A DNA stretch of 64,000 nucleotides, from the NCBI RefSeq assembly GCF_033807575.1, contig NC_084716.1, positions 8,122,001 to 8,186,000 on the forward strand, read 5' to 3'. The translations under genes were made by a program, and so were the position numbers. Position 1 is the stretch's first letter. Each line of letters opens with the position of its first letter. Positions 11,211-22,694 of the stretch are shown piece after piece. Under the pieces are notes generated by a model. That model saw nothing but the letters and a program-made list of their open reading frames with translations, was not told the DNA's origin and did no database searches. The DNA comes from Cydia pomonella. Its lineage: Eukaryota > Arthropoda > Insecta > Lepidoptera > Tortricidae.

Positions 11211-13354
11211 TTTTATAATATTAAGTATAATAACATATTATAGTGTGCTTAAAAAATTAAATTAAATACTAACATAAACCGTGTATGGACCAAGGTCTGA
11301 AATAAATGTTTTCTTTTAATACATTCTAACACAATAACAAAGGTACAACAAAGGAACATATATTATATCTTTAGAATCACCATGAACCATGGCAGCAGCA
11401 AAAACCAATAATATACGTACAAGAAAAGCCAAGTCAGCTAAGGAAATGAAACGCAAAGTATTGCCGCCTAACGCCCACCATACCAAACCATTACGTTGTA
11501 ATTTAAATCAACGCAAAAGGACAAGAAGTTAGATTTGTTTTGTTCGAAGATAAAATGTTTGTTAAGATTCGATTCGATTTATTTACATATATTGCTTTTG
11601 TTTACATCCTGTAACGTCTTAGCCTGACTAAACTCTACTACAAAAGCTTTGTAAGCTGAAATACTGTTACTTTCCTCAACTCTATTGAAACCTTTGGAAA
11701 GTAATACAGAAATTTAGTAAATAAGGGTCTAGGCTATAGGGGATGAAGTATAAAATAAACAAGGTATTAAATGCTAATAAATTTGATTTATTGCATTAAA
11801 ATTGATTGAGTATGATTCAATAATTTATGAGCTCTATATCCAATGAAGTCTGATTAGGACCCATTCGGATATACCGCCTTGATTGCTAGGGCCAAATACC
11901 TAAGTCAGGAAAACAAGACGGAACAAAAACCTGACTGCCCAATTTAACCTGTATACAAACATAACAAAATATGTCACAGATAAAGACAAATTAAAACCTC
12001 ATTTAAATTAGGTATGGCGTGATCATTTAGTGGTAAATATAGACCAACATCATGATAAATAACAACCCAAGCTCTCTGAGGTGTGAGACATGTTACATGA
12101 TAAAATAAAATCTGAAATATGTTCCAACAAGCACAAAACATATCAGTTCTTAAAGAAAGACGAATATAAACCATGTCAATAAAATGAAACACTATTTTAA
12201 GTGCATTGAACCAATAGGAAATTATTAAAATCCTATCAAAATTATTGAATACTATTTACAAGACTACTATAATAAACCCTACCTTCTTCCTATAAAATGC
12301 CATTGTGGGATACACCAGGAGATCAAAATATTCCTACTTTAAGATAAAGAAAATTATGAAACAAGAAGTTGTAGCAAGTTCTATTAATAATATATAAGGT
12401 TTACTAATATGCTCAGATATAAATAAAGATATGTTAGCACTTATGTTGTAATTGACGTATTGATAACGTATTCATAAATGTGTTATAAAGATCGACCGGG
12501 TGAAGTCTGGCTTCTCACAACTATATTACTTTAATTAGTATACTGTAAAATAGCTGGTTGCAGTCAACTATAAGGCAACCTTTTGGATCTCATAAAATTA
12601 TCATGCATACGCCGCTCTATGGACAACTCCCTAATATGTCAAGCCGCAAATCCCACGTGAAATGTTTCCATAGGTAAGTCACTTGGACCTTGCACCGTCT
12701 GCAGTACCTGAGGCATGTAGCCTAATGGAATATTACACGTAAGGTTCAGACTATCAAGTACTGAAACCGGGATAATAGTAAATAAATGACATGAGTGACC
12801 AAGAACGAAAATATACAAGACAATGATATAAGCGTTGCCCCTAATATCATGAGATCAGCCATTTTACTAAATTATCATATGCGACATCTCGCAAAGAGTA
12901 CAACTGTTAATTATATTACAAGCCAGTCGGTTTAGGATTTGATACCTTTAGTCATAACTGGGATCAATCAAATGCAACGACAATCCCAAATATAACCAAA
13001 AACCGCATTGTTAAAACAGCCACTTATAAAACCACTGTGACAGGTTTCAACAACTACAATTGATTAGTAAATATATATAATATCCTCTCAATTGGACATA
13101 ATCCAAAATGTAATAACCACATTCTAGTCATATGATTTGATTCAATATGACAAATAAATTAGGGCAGGTATAATACATTGGCAAATACAGATCAAACTAT
13201 ATACCAAATGATCAAAATATATACACCCACAATAACATTTCAACATACGTAATATACTTAGGTATGTACCTATAAAACGGAATCATGATCATAAAATAAG
13301 TATCAAATAGGCACCAGTTATCTACCTACAAATAAGATGAAATTAAAACCTTTT
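11211..13354. other. Repeat-poor AT-rich block with no recognised gene
   Basis: The plus strand is A-rich and G-poor over about 2 kb, and none of the dispersed families seen elsewhere occurs. The composition could reflect an intron or the flank of the minus-strand transcription unit described at 13355-15910. The ORF at 11974-12192 has no recognisable domain. Confidence 0.4.
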
Positions 13355-13360
13355 GTATAA

Positions 13361-13366
13361 TTTATT
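13361..13366 (-). terminator. AATAAA polyadenylation signal
   Basis: The minus strand reads CCTTTCAATAAATTATAC just after the GC-rich island. The motif alone is common in AT-rich DNA; its position at the end of the exon-like island gives it some weight. Confidence 0.3.
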
Positions 13367-13720
13367 GAAAGGTTACGTCACCGCTAGGTATTAAGATCTG
13401 CTTGATGGGGCTTCGATGCTCTCACATCATGATGAGAAGACAAGGCAAGGCAGGATCAATTCTCGTTCCACGCAAATGGACGGTGCACTGGATACAATGT
13501 GCAGGCGTGAGATACAGATGCGGCGTAGTGCAGCCAGCCTCTTCATGTAGAAGGTAGGTCTTGCATCTGGGCGCCCGTGGCAGTGGGATTGATCAGGTAC
13601 CGACGAGGATGCTCGGAGACACCGAGACACTCGAAAGCCGCTGATGGAACAAGACTCGCTCCGCAACCACCGTGAACCGGAAATTGAGACAAAAATAGTG
13701 CTTAATATTCTAATCGAGTT
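13367..13720 (-). other. Candidate terminal exon of the minus-strand unit
   Basis: A GC-rich island with a possible acceptor TTGTTCCATCAG|CGG. The minus-strand frame is open for 99 codons (MFNSIRIL...SQSHCHGRPDARP is not all in one exon under this model). It is followed by the AATAAA at 13361-13366. No family recognised. Confidence 0.25.
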
Positions 13721-14279
13721 AAACATTTACGCCCTACGGAATATATGAAGCTAAGTATCTATATGAATAAAGGCAACTAGGCATTCGAAGGAAGAATCAT
13801 TTCAATTATGATAATCAAACTATAATAGTAGAAGTCAAAGGATCTAAACTTAGTGGCGTACAGAATACCTATAACAGTAGCCACAGTAATTAAGCTACTG
13901 TAAGAAGTCATTGAATAAAACCTATAATGTATTGCGACATAATATTACGTCATTAGCCATTTGTATAACATTCTAAATAAATAAGTATTTTGTAAAACTC
14001 ATTCACCAAACAATTATATCAATCTAGTTTATGAACTTGGTTGCTAATTAAACAAACGTGGCCGTATACCTATATACGCGCGCACAAATAATTACACAAC
14101 CAATTATTTTTGTAGTATTGTAAAAGGTGAATTATGTATTACATCATAATTAATACACTCAACCTATCAACCTGCATATTCAATCAAAGTGCTGTAATTC
14201 ACTAACACTGAAACATGAAAGTATGTGATATATAGATATGTCAGGTCAAGATTGAGATAACATATAACTCAGAACCAAC

Positions 14280-14440
14280 GCACCGTGTCTACTAGCTTGC
14301 ACCGGAGTGAATCTTCACCTTCGCCCACATCTGCGAGGTCCGCATCTTGATTTGAAGCGTTGAAGCTCTCGAAGGCAGAACACCCCAGGAATTGATGGCG
14401 AGACACGAAGCAGGCGCCCTTAGGATCCGCTGACAGGACT
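14280..14440 (-). other. Candidate internal exon of the minus-strand unit
   Basis: A GC-rich island in AT-rich flanks, with an open frame on the minus strand (DPKGACFVSRHQFLGCS..., QDADLADVGEGEDS). A possible acceptor is CCTGTCAG|CGG; a possible donor is ACACG|GTGCGT. It shares CGAGTC.TGT..CAGCGG and AGATGC..GACCT with the 13.4-13.7 kb island, so these islands may also be duplicates. Confidence 0.25.
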
Positions 14441-15290
14441 CGATATTCCTCGTACATGAACCGAGAATTCAGAAATAAATAATTTTAAATATATGTTAAA
14501 ACATTTCATGAATTAAATTACCTACACCGTTCGTTGACTTTACATGTTATACTATATATGGTAATAACGACTGATATTGACGGCTAAACCTACATAAAAC
14601 GATAAAGAAATGACCGCCGAGTGTAACCCAACTAAAGTTATTTATCAACCTAATTGAACACATCTACTTATGCCATCTATATCTAAATCTAGTCACATTC
14701 CACCCTTGCCATTGAATTAAAACATGGAAAATACATACGTTCCACTTCTTTTCGTAAACGGTTAATCCACAATAATAAACGCGCTCGTTTACTACTAAAC
14801 ACACATTCATTTATTTGCTAATGATTTCACAACTCAAATCAAGTACTTATCGTAATTGAATGCATTTACCTACCCTATAATCATATTACACACGAACACT
14901 GATTTACCTATCTTCAAAATTGATTATATTTAAAAAGCATATACATGATTTAGAAATTCACTGAACAAATGAAATTAAATATCTCAATACATTTTGCAGT
15001 CGTAGTTAAAATAACACTCTCGTACAAGAATCCGACTTGCATTCACAGAGCACAAGAATCGTCATCTCGTTCCACAATGAAGGGTACCCAACGCGATCTA
15101 TTCAACCTACCCGCTATTCATATATAGAAATAATGATTTTATTTATGGGCAACTCGTTGGTATCAACCAAGCCTACAATCCTACTGATATTAAGCAAACA
15201 TTGGAGCCTATGAATGAACGAAATATGTATTTTAGGTTTCCTCAAGATATAAAATGATATGCAAATAATTAAGTAGGTATATGAAATTAC

Positions 15291-15443
15291 CGCATCGTAA
15301 CACAGTTGTTTGGCAGCTGACCCATGATGGTTTTGTGTTTTTCAACACGCCCATGGTCCGGATGAAGCTCCTACAGCTTCCCGCCCATGTTGGCCGTATC
15401 CACACGCTAAGCTTCCAACGAAGGTGGCAGCTTATACTCGTAT
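15291..15443 (-). other. Candidate exon 3 of the minus-strand unit
   Basis: It follows the acceptor TTCGCAG|ATACGAG and ends at GATGCG|GTAATTTC, 153 bp. It starts like exon 2 (ATACG..TAT.AGC.GCCA.CTT). One frame is open throughout (TSISCHLRWKLSVWIR...). No domain is recognised. Confidence 0.3.
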
Positions 15444-15490
15444 CTGCGAACAAGTTCTAATACACGGTTTTCTTATGATTTGCCACTCAC

Positions 15491-15670
15491 AGTGACAATT
15501 TAAGAACCTTTAAGACCCGATGCTCGTGAAATGTAGCCCTTTCGGCAGCTGCCGTGGTAGGCTCACGCAGTTCCTCACACCCGAGGTTAAGGTCAATACG
15601 ACCCGCGTGTCGCCCATTGCAGTCGCTATTCTTTTTCATATCTCCTGAAGATGGCCGCTAATAGACGTAT
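15491..15670 (-). other. Candidate exon 2 of the minus-strand unit
   Basis: It is bounded by an acceptor (TTATTTGCAG|ATACG) and a donor (CACT|GTGAGTGG) and is 180 bp long. An ATG frame begins MKKNSDCNGRHAGRIDL and runs to the donor, then stops 13 codons into exon 3. The other frame opens TSISGHLQ, matching TSISCHLR at the start of exon 3 with synonymous differences (TCT/AGT, ATT/ATA). That suggests the duplicated unit was once coding. Confidence 0.35.
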
Positions 15671-15718
15671 CTGCAAATAAGATTAGACACATGGTTTTCC
15701 TTACAACCTAACACTCAC

Positions 15719-15790
15719 AGGATTCCTTCTTGACTCGACGCTCTGCTGAAGGCAAAAGATCACGAATCCACTTTGCAGTTCCTTAAATAA
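15719..15790 (-). other. Candidate exon 1 of the minus-strand unit
   Basis: It ends at a consensus donor (CCT|GTGAGTG). Its last part, GAGCGTCGAGTCAAGAAGG, resembles GAGCATCGGGTCTTAAAGG near the end of exon 2, so the exons look like diverged duplicates. The start is only approximate. Confidence 0.3.
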
Positions 15791-15900
15791 CCTCGTTCCC
15801 CCATGAGAACCCCTCAACCGCCATGTTAATCCTACTCCTAAGCCCAACCAGAATGCAGAGTTTTGATTGGATAATATTTACTATCCTCGTCTATGATTGG
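15783..15900 (-). promoter_or_regulatory. Putative Pol II promoter with two CCAAT boxes and a TATA-like box
   Basis: On the minus strand, CCAAT occurs at 15896-15900 and 15866-15870 (ATTGG on plus), and TTATTTAAGG at 15781-15790. The first candidate donor site lies about 65 bp downstream of the TATA-like box. The order and spacing suit a CCAAT-type promoter, but such short motifs occur by chance. Confidence 0.3.
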
Positions 15901-15910
15901 TCACTTTTAT

Positions 15911-16264
15911 TCCCGCGTATTTAGATTGATCTGCCTTACAACAGATGGCATCTCTAAAGATAACATAAATAAATTAAAAGCTTACGAAGTAGTTTATTGT
16001 GTTTAATCGATTATTCAATAAACATTACTTAAGAATTTATATTGAAAAATATATTATAAACAAATATTGTACTATGCAATATTATCATGAGTAAACTACC
16101 TGCTAGTTTAGTCATTCACCGCCAGATGTCACCGGATGCCACTGTCACATTACAAGTGCGAATATTATGCGCGAAATTCACTCCAAACAAATTCAATAAT
16201 TTCTAAGAGAGTAAATAAATAAATGTAGATGTCAGTCTGTTACAATCCGTTCCAAGGATCTTAA
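15911..16264. other. Flank of the candidate promoter
   Basis: AT-rich sequence with two related strings, AGATGGCATC near 15944 and GCCAGATGTCACCGGATGCC near 16122. No gene seen. Confidence 0.4.
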
Positions 16265-16455
16265 TCAATAGTGGCTCTGTGAGTTGTAGACCTCGCGAAC
16301 CCCCATAGCACCACCATTTTGAAAAAAAAATCAAAAACTGAATCAGCAAAACAAAAAATTAAATTATCGAACCTGCTCACCAAGTTTCACGAGAATCGGT
16401 TGAGAAAGCTAGTGTTTACGAACCCCTCTGATATCTCGACCCAGCCTTCTCCTTT
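16265..16455 (+). repeat. Dispersed repeat, CACGAGAATCGGTTGAGAA family, copy 2
   Basis: GCTCTGTGAGTTGTAGACCT and AGTTTCACGAGAATCGGTTG match 9865-10150 at similar spacing. A poly(A)-rich segment lies between. The ORF at 16319-16510 runs through it. Confidence 0.6.
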
Positions 16456-16528
16456 GATCTTTTCATCAATAACGTATTTTTCCCTTTGTAACCTTACGCA
16501 AGGCATATAAAATGCAAAAGTTCCACGC

Positions 16529-16617
16529 AATGTCGCTGTTACTTTATACCTTACACTCTCCCGGATTAATCCGTTTAGTATATCCATTGATGTGAGCCGG
16601 CGTGTAACAGTGACATT
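16529..16617. repeat. Short inverted repeat
   Basis: AATGTCGCTGTTAC at 16529-16542 pairs with GTAACAGTGACATT at 16604-16617, 13 of 14 positions. It may be the core of a decayed MITE. Confidence 0.5.
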
Positions 16618-17062
16618 GTATACAGATCCCATAAATGCCACGTCACAGTGACACCGGAGAGTATAATCCCCAGAGGCACCGAATCAGCTTAACATAAAGT
16701 AAAAGTTTTAGAGTTGAAGTCAATCGAATTTAAACTGTCGTAAGTCATAGAAAAGCCAATAATACGGTTTAATTTACGTATTTTTCTAGGCTCTCCGAAA
16801 CATGTCGCGCGACTGACTAAAATACGTGAGTTTAGCTTATAGCAAAGATTTATATAACTTGTTAATGTCAAATCAGTTTTTTGTGTTTTTAAGCATCGTC
16901 CCAGTATTTGCTTGAAAGGCTCTTGTAGTTAGTATTTTTATGTTTGCGGCGCGGCGTGGGAATTAGACCATCAAATACATTCTGTCGGATCAAAAAAGTT
17001 ACAAATCAGTCTTAAATAGTTTGTTTATCTTAAGAGAAAATGGCTTTAATAATTTTTAAGAA

Positions 17063-17472
17063 AAAAAACCGACTTCAATGAGGGAGACCGGTGAAAGAAA
17101 GATTTCACACCATGCATGAAATAATTTTAAAAATGGCTATAAGTTTGCTTAAAAGAGTTGAGAAGTACCCTTAATTCCTCATGGAATTCATCATCAAAAC
17201 TCAAGCTTCACAAAAATATATGTACTTACCTTGAAAACCTAACTGCTTCACAAACATGCGAAGAGAACAAATTGCCAAATGTGAACTATGCGGCGTTGAA
17301 TTTCCATTCTGTTCATCATCAGCAGTTCCACTTCATCAAATTTCATTTAAATGTAAATGCTTGATTTGTTGATGAAAATGCAAAAATAACTATATGTATG
17401 AATTAAAAAAAAAACACACATACACACTGAATCGATAACCTCCTCCTTTTGAAATCTTGAAGTCGGTTAAAA
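17063..17472. mobile_element. Non-autonomous element with AACCGACTTCAA terminal inverted repeats
   Basis: AAAACCGACTTCAA at about 17065-17078 is inverted as TTGAAGTCGGTTAAA at about 17458-17472. The interior is unique sequence and not palindromic, so this is a TIR element rather than a foldback. GAAGTCGGTTAA occurs alone near 38779, probably a solo end. The short ORFs inside have no recognisable domain. Confidence 0.65.
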
Positions 17473-17580
17473 ATAGCCTAGTTGGGGTTTTAGCTACATA
17501 ATGGAAAAACATATTTTGTGTGCAATGCAATGCATGTAAAAAGCATTGCCGGGTGGCACATTTACGTGCCAAAGTATAGT

Positions 17581-17637
17581 ATGTGCCTCAGTTCACAAAA
17601 AAATATTTATAATCTTTTTTTGTGAACTGAGGCACAT
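17581..17637. repeat. Perfect 23-bp hairpin
   Basis: ATGTGCCTCAGTTCACAAAA with three more A is exactly complementary to 17615-17637, with an 11-nt loop. No longer arms flank it. It could be a young foldback remnant or a small RNA hairpin. Confidence 0.85.
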
Positions 17638-18081
17638 TTTTTTCTACGGAACACAAATATAATATTCAAATCTTAATTAATTTTAAAAATCATCATAAGA
17701 CGTAGGCATTACAAGGGAGTTCTGTAACTAACTTTCAGAAGTAAATTCAGTGTGCTCAAACATCTCGTTACTCGTATACTCGTACGAGCCACGGAATATC
17801 TTTCTCGTACTTTGAGATTCATGAAAATTTCAGAGCAACCACAGAATGCCGTTTAAGACTAGAATGAAGGGAGCAAAAGGCAAAATTGAAATTCCACCAA
17901 GAGTGACTTGCAAGATGCAGCTGCGAGCATAACTACTTAAGATGGCAGCTGATGAGTTTAATAATGTTGCAGGCTTGCGACTGATAATCGCGGATCCTGT
18001 AACGACGTATTTCGTAGTTGCAGGCGTGCGGTTGAAATGCTGTGATGAGAATTGGTTTTCATAGCCTGCGTTGTGTCATAT

Positions 18082-18336
18082 ATGCATTGACATATATCTA
18101 AGGACAGGCCTTACCGGCACTAAGAATGGTGCTAGTTCAGTGGTGTCACTCACGAATTGGAGCCAATCGTATAGTCTAATGCAACTAGTTGCGGCCAATC
18201 CGGCGCGTGATGTGAACTCATCAACCAATCGCGTTGTGGCGTTAGACTCCACGATTGGCTCAAATTCGTATGCGTGACACCACTGTCCTGGCCCCATTCT
18301 TATTGGTCGTAAGCCGTCCTTAGAATGTCAATGCAT
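18082..18336. repeat. Foldback/MITE of 255 bp, ATGCATTGAC termini
   Basis: ATGCATTGAC..CTAAGGAC pairs with GTCCTTAGAATGTCAATGCAT. Inner arms such as AGTGGTGTCACTCACGAATT against its inverted copy near 18262-18285 make an almost complete hairpin. Overlapping 68- and 73-codon ORFs on opposite strands are products of the palindrome. Confidence 0.85.
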
Positions 18337-20970
18337 GACTGGTAAGTAAAGGCCTCCCTTTTTCGATAAATATTTCTTATTGTTAGTCCTTATAGTCGCT
18401 AATGATGTCTCTTCGCTTCTAGGGCTATCTTGTTCTGTTGGAAGTAGCTGTGATTTGAAGCAAGTATAAAAAAAACGTTGCAATAAGCTGCTAGAGTAGA
18501 GACCACGCAAAGTATTTTTGTGTAAAATTTGGTTTGACTATATAAAAAGAGCAGCTAGTTAGAACAAAACAGGTCCAAAGAGCACAAAACAGAAAATAAT
18601 GCCAAAAATTTAAGGCAGCCTACTTCGATAGGATTAGGGAAAGAAGAGATAAATACATAGCAATAAATAGAAGCTATGTCCTCAAGAGGAATATCCACTT
18701 AGACTTTGAGTGATTGATTGGCATTTGTATTAAAGATATTTCAAGAGGGATTTGGGGAATTATTTGTTATTGATAAGTCATTATTATCGTCGAATTATAG
18801 TGGGCTTATCTATTTCACGACTATTACTTATTTCTTTTAATAGAGTTATTATTGTATACGTTCATTAATATGAAAAATGAGAATTAATATCTAATGTTAA
18901 GGTAGGTATCATTAGCGTTAATGTCTGATTCATTCCACCAATTCCACTGAAATTCACTGGACTCCATCTTGAAAGATAATCTTATTAAGTTGTTTTGAGA
19001 GTTTTTTACGCATATATCATTTCCTTATAGTTACATAGAGAGTAACCTACATAAATACTTCACTTGCGAATAGCAATTTTTATTTTATTTAAATAAGATT
19101 TAATTTGCAATTTTGGACATCTACACTCAAGAGATAAAGATTAAGTTATTATTGTCCCTTACACCGGTGACCACGTTTTTGCTCTTAAGTGTACAGTCGA
19201 CTAAAAGTCGTCCGTCAGAGCCGCCACCAGCATCGTTTGGCAAGTTAATTTATGCAAAGCCGGGAGGCGCTAAGTGCCGCTCGGATAGGTAACAACATTC
19301 GGATGAACCTTGTCAGGCATATTCCTCTAATATACAATACTTTGAGCAATCTCATTTTCAAAGAAGAACTCTTAAAGTAAAGCGCTTAAAGTTGAATTTT
19401 GATTGTTAAGTTTGCGGATTACTCCGCTAATCTTTTTAAATTAGACGCCCTTGTTTTTACTTTCCTCGTATGTAAATGGCCTGGAATGATGTGGGTACCG
19501 TATTTCGTTATATTCCTTTGAAGATGGAGTCCGCGTGTGGAACAAATTGGAACGTTTATGGGATAGATTGAGTAGATTTATCCGGAATACGGATCGAGAT
19601 GAGATTGTTTGCTGGGAATTTGTAAGCTGTCGGAAACTGTGTATGTAAAATAAAAGGGCTTCCGCAAATAAGATGTGCGAAACGAAGCTTTTTTCGAATA
19701 GAGTATTTCCTGTATGCCAGAGGTAATACCTGCATTTAAAATTTTAATCCTACATGTAGAAACATTTCAGAAATAAAGTTTTCAACTGCTTCTAGAACAT
19801 TTGTTGTTATTTTACTTTTTTAGTCAATAGGAAATCTTCATCATAGACAAAATATAGAAACAGACAAATACTAGTTTTAAATTTTCATTTTATACCATAA
19901 TAATTTATTAAAATAATTAACTTACTAAAGATCGCAGACAAGATAGTAGCACCGGACCATTCGTTGTGAAGATACTTCGAAGTTCTTTGTTCAGTATTGA
20001 GCGTACTACGGATATGAAGAAATTATATGCTACTAATAGTTTCATAATAGGCACGAACCTAGATATACCCTTAAAAGAAACTCATTTCGTAAGACTGCAA
20101 TCATTTCGCGTAAAGACGAAATTACGAGGAGTACACTGAGTATCCCTAAAAAACTACGACACGTATTTACGCTCACGGATCCAGGGCAAAGTCGCCAAGC
20201 TTTCCGTCGCATCATGTCACCAGCCTCTTTCGATAGAAAAGTAACATTGCCTCCCAAATCCTATTATCTTCCCTGTAAATCAACAGCTGAAAGCCCCTTC
20301 AACGGAGCACTACTTAACTGATTTTACCATCCCCATCTTTCTTCAATAAAACCATGCGTCTTGGTTTCTTGCGTCATGTGGCATTACCCTTTTACGACAA
20401 GTATTCGTTTTGTAATGTAAACTTTGGTTTCTACAACTGACGGTGTATATTTGCATGACATGTGTAATGTGAGGGTTTGTCGTGTATTTCGTTGTATTAC
20501 TTCATTATGTAACGGAAGCACGAACATCTTGCGTGGAATTTGAATGCGTTGTTGGCGCTGTCGGCATGGTAGGTTACATCTGAAAATTGTTTTTGGGGAG
20601 ATTTACACAGAAAATACGTTGGTACATTTATTGTAATTTACCAGAAAATCATATGTTTGAAATGAGAACCAGATTATTCTCAAATTGATTGTTTTAGTAT
20701 CAAAGCGAATAAAATAAGCGATGTGTATCAGAATGTAATAGACGCGAAATTAAATTGAGGCCTTGTGTGAGCAAATTCAGTACACGCTTTCTTTTTTTTT
20801 CTTTGAAAAGAACTCTACCAACGATTTACTTTTCGTGTGTCAATAATACATATGTTGCGATCACTCCTTATCAAATTGTACCTATTCACAATATCTATAC
20901 AAACCAACTACTTTTGAAATAGAATACAAATTGAATAACTGAGTCAGTTTTTAAATGCAAAAAATTAAAA
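18337..20970. other. Long AT-rich stretch without recognisable features
   Basis: 2.6 kb in which I find no element, ORF with a domain, or strong palindrome. Short frames such as 20042-20257 (minus) are not supported by any motif. Confidence 0.5.
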
Positions 20971-21075
20971 CTAACTACTTTGGCTCAGCGATTCAAACAG
21001 AAGCCAAAGAATCTTGGCCTCCGAAACGAGAGAACGCCACCTGTCCCGATCCAGCGTGGTTTCCTGCCATGAATT
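20971..21075 (-). pseudogene. LINE ORF2 C-terminal fragment (RTE-like)
   Basis: The minus strand encodes SWQETTLDRDRWRSLVSEAK followed by a short tail and TAG at 20971-20973. The (D)RDRWRSLV.EA motif is the usual C-terminus of RTE-like LINE proteins in insects. Everything upstream is missing, so this is a 5'-truncated relic. Confidence 0.7.
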
Positions 21076-21462
21076 GGCATTAAAGTTATAACAATACCAT
21101 AAAATTATAAAACCAAATATTTACATACCATACCATACCATATCATAGAAATAGAAATTTATTTGCTAGAAAAGTGGTACAGAGATATGGTGTTTACAAT
21201 TTTTCACGAGTGTAATATACACATTAGTGTATATATTGAAAATATTTTATTCAGTTCTTTGGGAGCACTCGAGTAGGCTTTTTCCATGCGTTTCGAATGT
21301 GAATACTTCAGTTAATTCAATGAACATGCAAAATGTACCTACTCACAGTTATATAGAACTACGAAATAAGCGACAAATATACATTCAGCTTTATTATTTC
21401 CTCATGTTAAAAAGCAGTAATCCCTACTAATAGTATAAATGCATAAGTAACTATGTCTATGT

Positions 21463-21787
21463 CTAAAAGAGAGGTATGGGCATGGTGAATGTCGTCTCGC
21501 TTTGTGTAGTAGGGCCCAGTATAGCGGATGTCATTCCAGATCTAGAGCAGAGCCCAACTGGGGAAGTACCTCCACCTTACAGAAAACCGCAGCCAAATAA
21601 CACTAGACCCTACTCATAGTGTTGTGTTTCTGCCGGTGAGTAAGGTTGCCACTGTTGCCAGAGCTCAACGAGGGTGCGGAGTGTTAGGGTCGGCAACGCG
21701 CATATAACTCCTCTGGAGTTGCAGACTTACATACGGAGACTTCTTACCATCAGGCCGGCCGTATGCTTGTTTGGTACCGACGTAGTT
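21463..21787 (+). mobile_element. 5'-truncated non-LTR retroposon 3' end (family 2), second copy
   Basis: Colinear with 8370-8690, with a small insertion-type duplication (GTTGCCACTGTTGCCAGAG) and a shortened terminal segment. Both copies begin with AAAGAGAGGTATGGGCA, so the 5' boundary is a family property, as in a SINE, rather than random truncation. Confidence 0.8.
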
Positions 21788-21897
21788 TAAAACTCCTTTG
21801 TTGGAATTTTAAACAAAACAAATTAACAACGGAGTTGAAGCAGTCGCCGTGGCAGAAAACGGTCAGGAGCAATATTTATATATAGTTTAAAAAAATC

Positions 21898-22140
21898 CCT
21901 ATACTTACAACAAGATAAGGTATATCTAAAGCTGTAATTAGTTTATGTAGCTTCAGATACCATACTTAAAAAATATAGCGAATAAGTTTTTCATACAAAA
22001 CTTGTTTTTGCTCTATTTCATTTGTTTTATAAGATGGAGCAATATAAACTTTCAGCCCAGTCCAGCTCGTAGTTTTAAAATGAGAACGAAACTCCGTTTG
22101 TATGGGAAGGTGAAATTCGGCCGAGTTTGCTAAACCAATT
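21898..22140 (-). repeat. Dispersed repeat shared in inverse orientation with 42840-43110
   Basis: GTAATTAGTTTATGTAGCTT, CAGATACCATA and CCCATACAAACGGAGTTTCG (minus strand) match the other copy in order. No ORF. The family is not identified. Confidence 0.7.
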
Positions 22141-22314
22141 TGGATGAAATTTGGTATGGAAATAGTTTGAGGCCCGGGGAACGATATATGTAGGATAGTT
22201 TTGAACAATCATCATCATCCCAAGCAAATGAAGTCGCGAGCAGAAGCTAGTATTACATATATCCTTCTCAATGTTATTCGTCTCTACTTAGGTAAAATAC
22301 AGTATTACAATATT

Positions 22315-22694
22315 ATTGTCGTTGAAACTCTAGATTCATGGGGTCCCAGCGCGTACAAGTTTTTTGCAGAAATCGCGAAGCGTCTGGTTGAAGTAACTGG
22401 TGACCGAAGAGCTGGCGGCTTCCTCGCACAACGTAGCAGTATTGCGATACAACAAGGAAATACCGTCAGCATCTTTGGTACAATGCCTCAAGGTCAAGGG
22501 CCTATTTTAGATTTAAGGATGACTCACGCTAGACTGGGCCGGGGTCGGGCCGGAGCTTCCAGCGCTTCGTTTTCTATGGAAAGCACCTCGTGATCACCGA
22601 TCAGCTGTCATAGAAAATGACGTGTCGGACGCCTCGGCTCGGGCACGGGCCGGTCTAGCATGAGTCCTTTAAGCTATAGTATATAGTGATACTC
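22315..22694 (+). pseudogene. LINE ORF2 C-terminal relic with 3' UTR (family 1)
   Basis: Encodes ETLDSWGPSAYKFFAEIAKR and, further on, VTGDRRAGGFLAQRSSIAIQ. This C-terminus is shared with 37154-37348, and partly with 47879-47984 and 54701-54840. The frame is open up to the point where a MITE (22515-22670) interrupts the TTTAAGCTA sequence; the LINE resumes after it with TTAAGCTATAGTAT. It is 5'-truncated. The upstream boundary of the open frame at 22201 is chance sequence. Confidence 0.8.
22515..22670. repeat. TTAA-flanked MITE inserted in the LINE tail
   Basis: The termini GGATGACTCACGCTAGAC and GTCTAGCATGAGTCCT are complementary. The arms continue through GGGCCGGGGTCGGGCCGGAG. TTAA lies at both edges and matches the single TTAA in the uninterrupted LINE copies (GATTTAAGCTAG). 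That is direct evidence of insertion with a TTAA duplication, as for piggyBac-type transposases. Confidence 0.88.

Larger units (their letters stand above)
13355..15910 (-). other. Candidate spliced minus-strand transcription unit (lncRNA or degenerate gene)
   Basis: Several signals line up in one direction. Two CCAAT boxes and a TATTTAAG box lie at 15783-15900. GTGAGT donors and TTTGCAG/TTCGCAG acceptors define two tiny introns (15671-15718, 48 bp; 15444-15490, 47 bp). GC-rich exon-like islands follow at 14280-14440 and 13400-13720, and an AATAAA signal lies at 13361-13366. No dispersed repeat interrupts the block. No continuous reading frame survives: exon 2 opens a short frame that stops soon after the splice. 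A long non-coding RNA, a decayed gene or a false assembly of signals are all possible. I recognise no protein family. Confidence 0.35.

Noticed and set aside
18071..18297. 68- and 73-codon ORFs on opposite strands
   Set aside because: They are mirror frames through the 255-bp foldback at 18082-18336.
22201..22593. 130-codon ORF as a host gene
   Set aside because: The middle is the LINE C-terminal tail, the start is chance sequence, and the end runs into a MITE.
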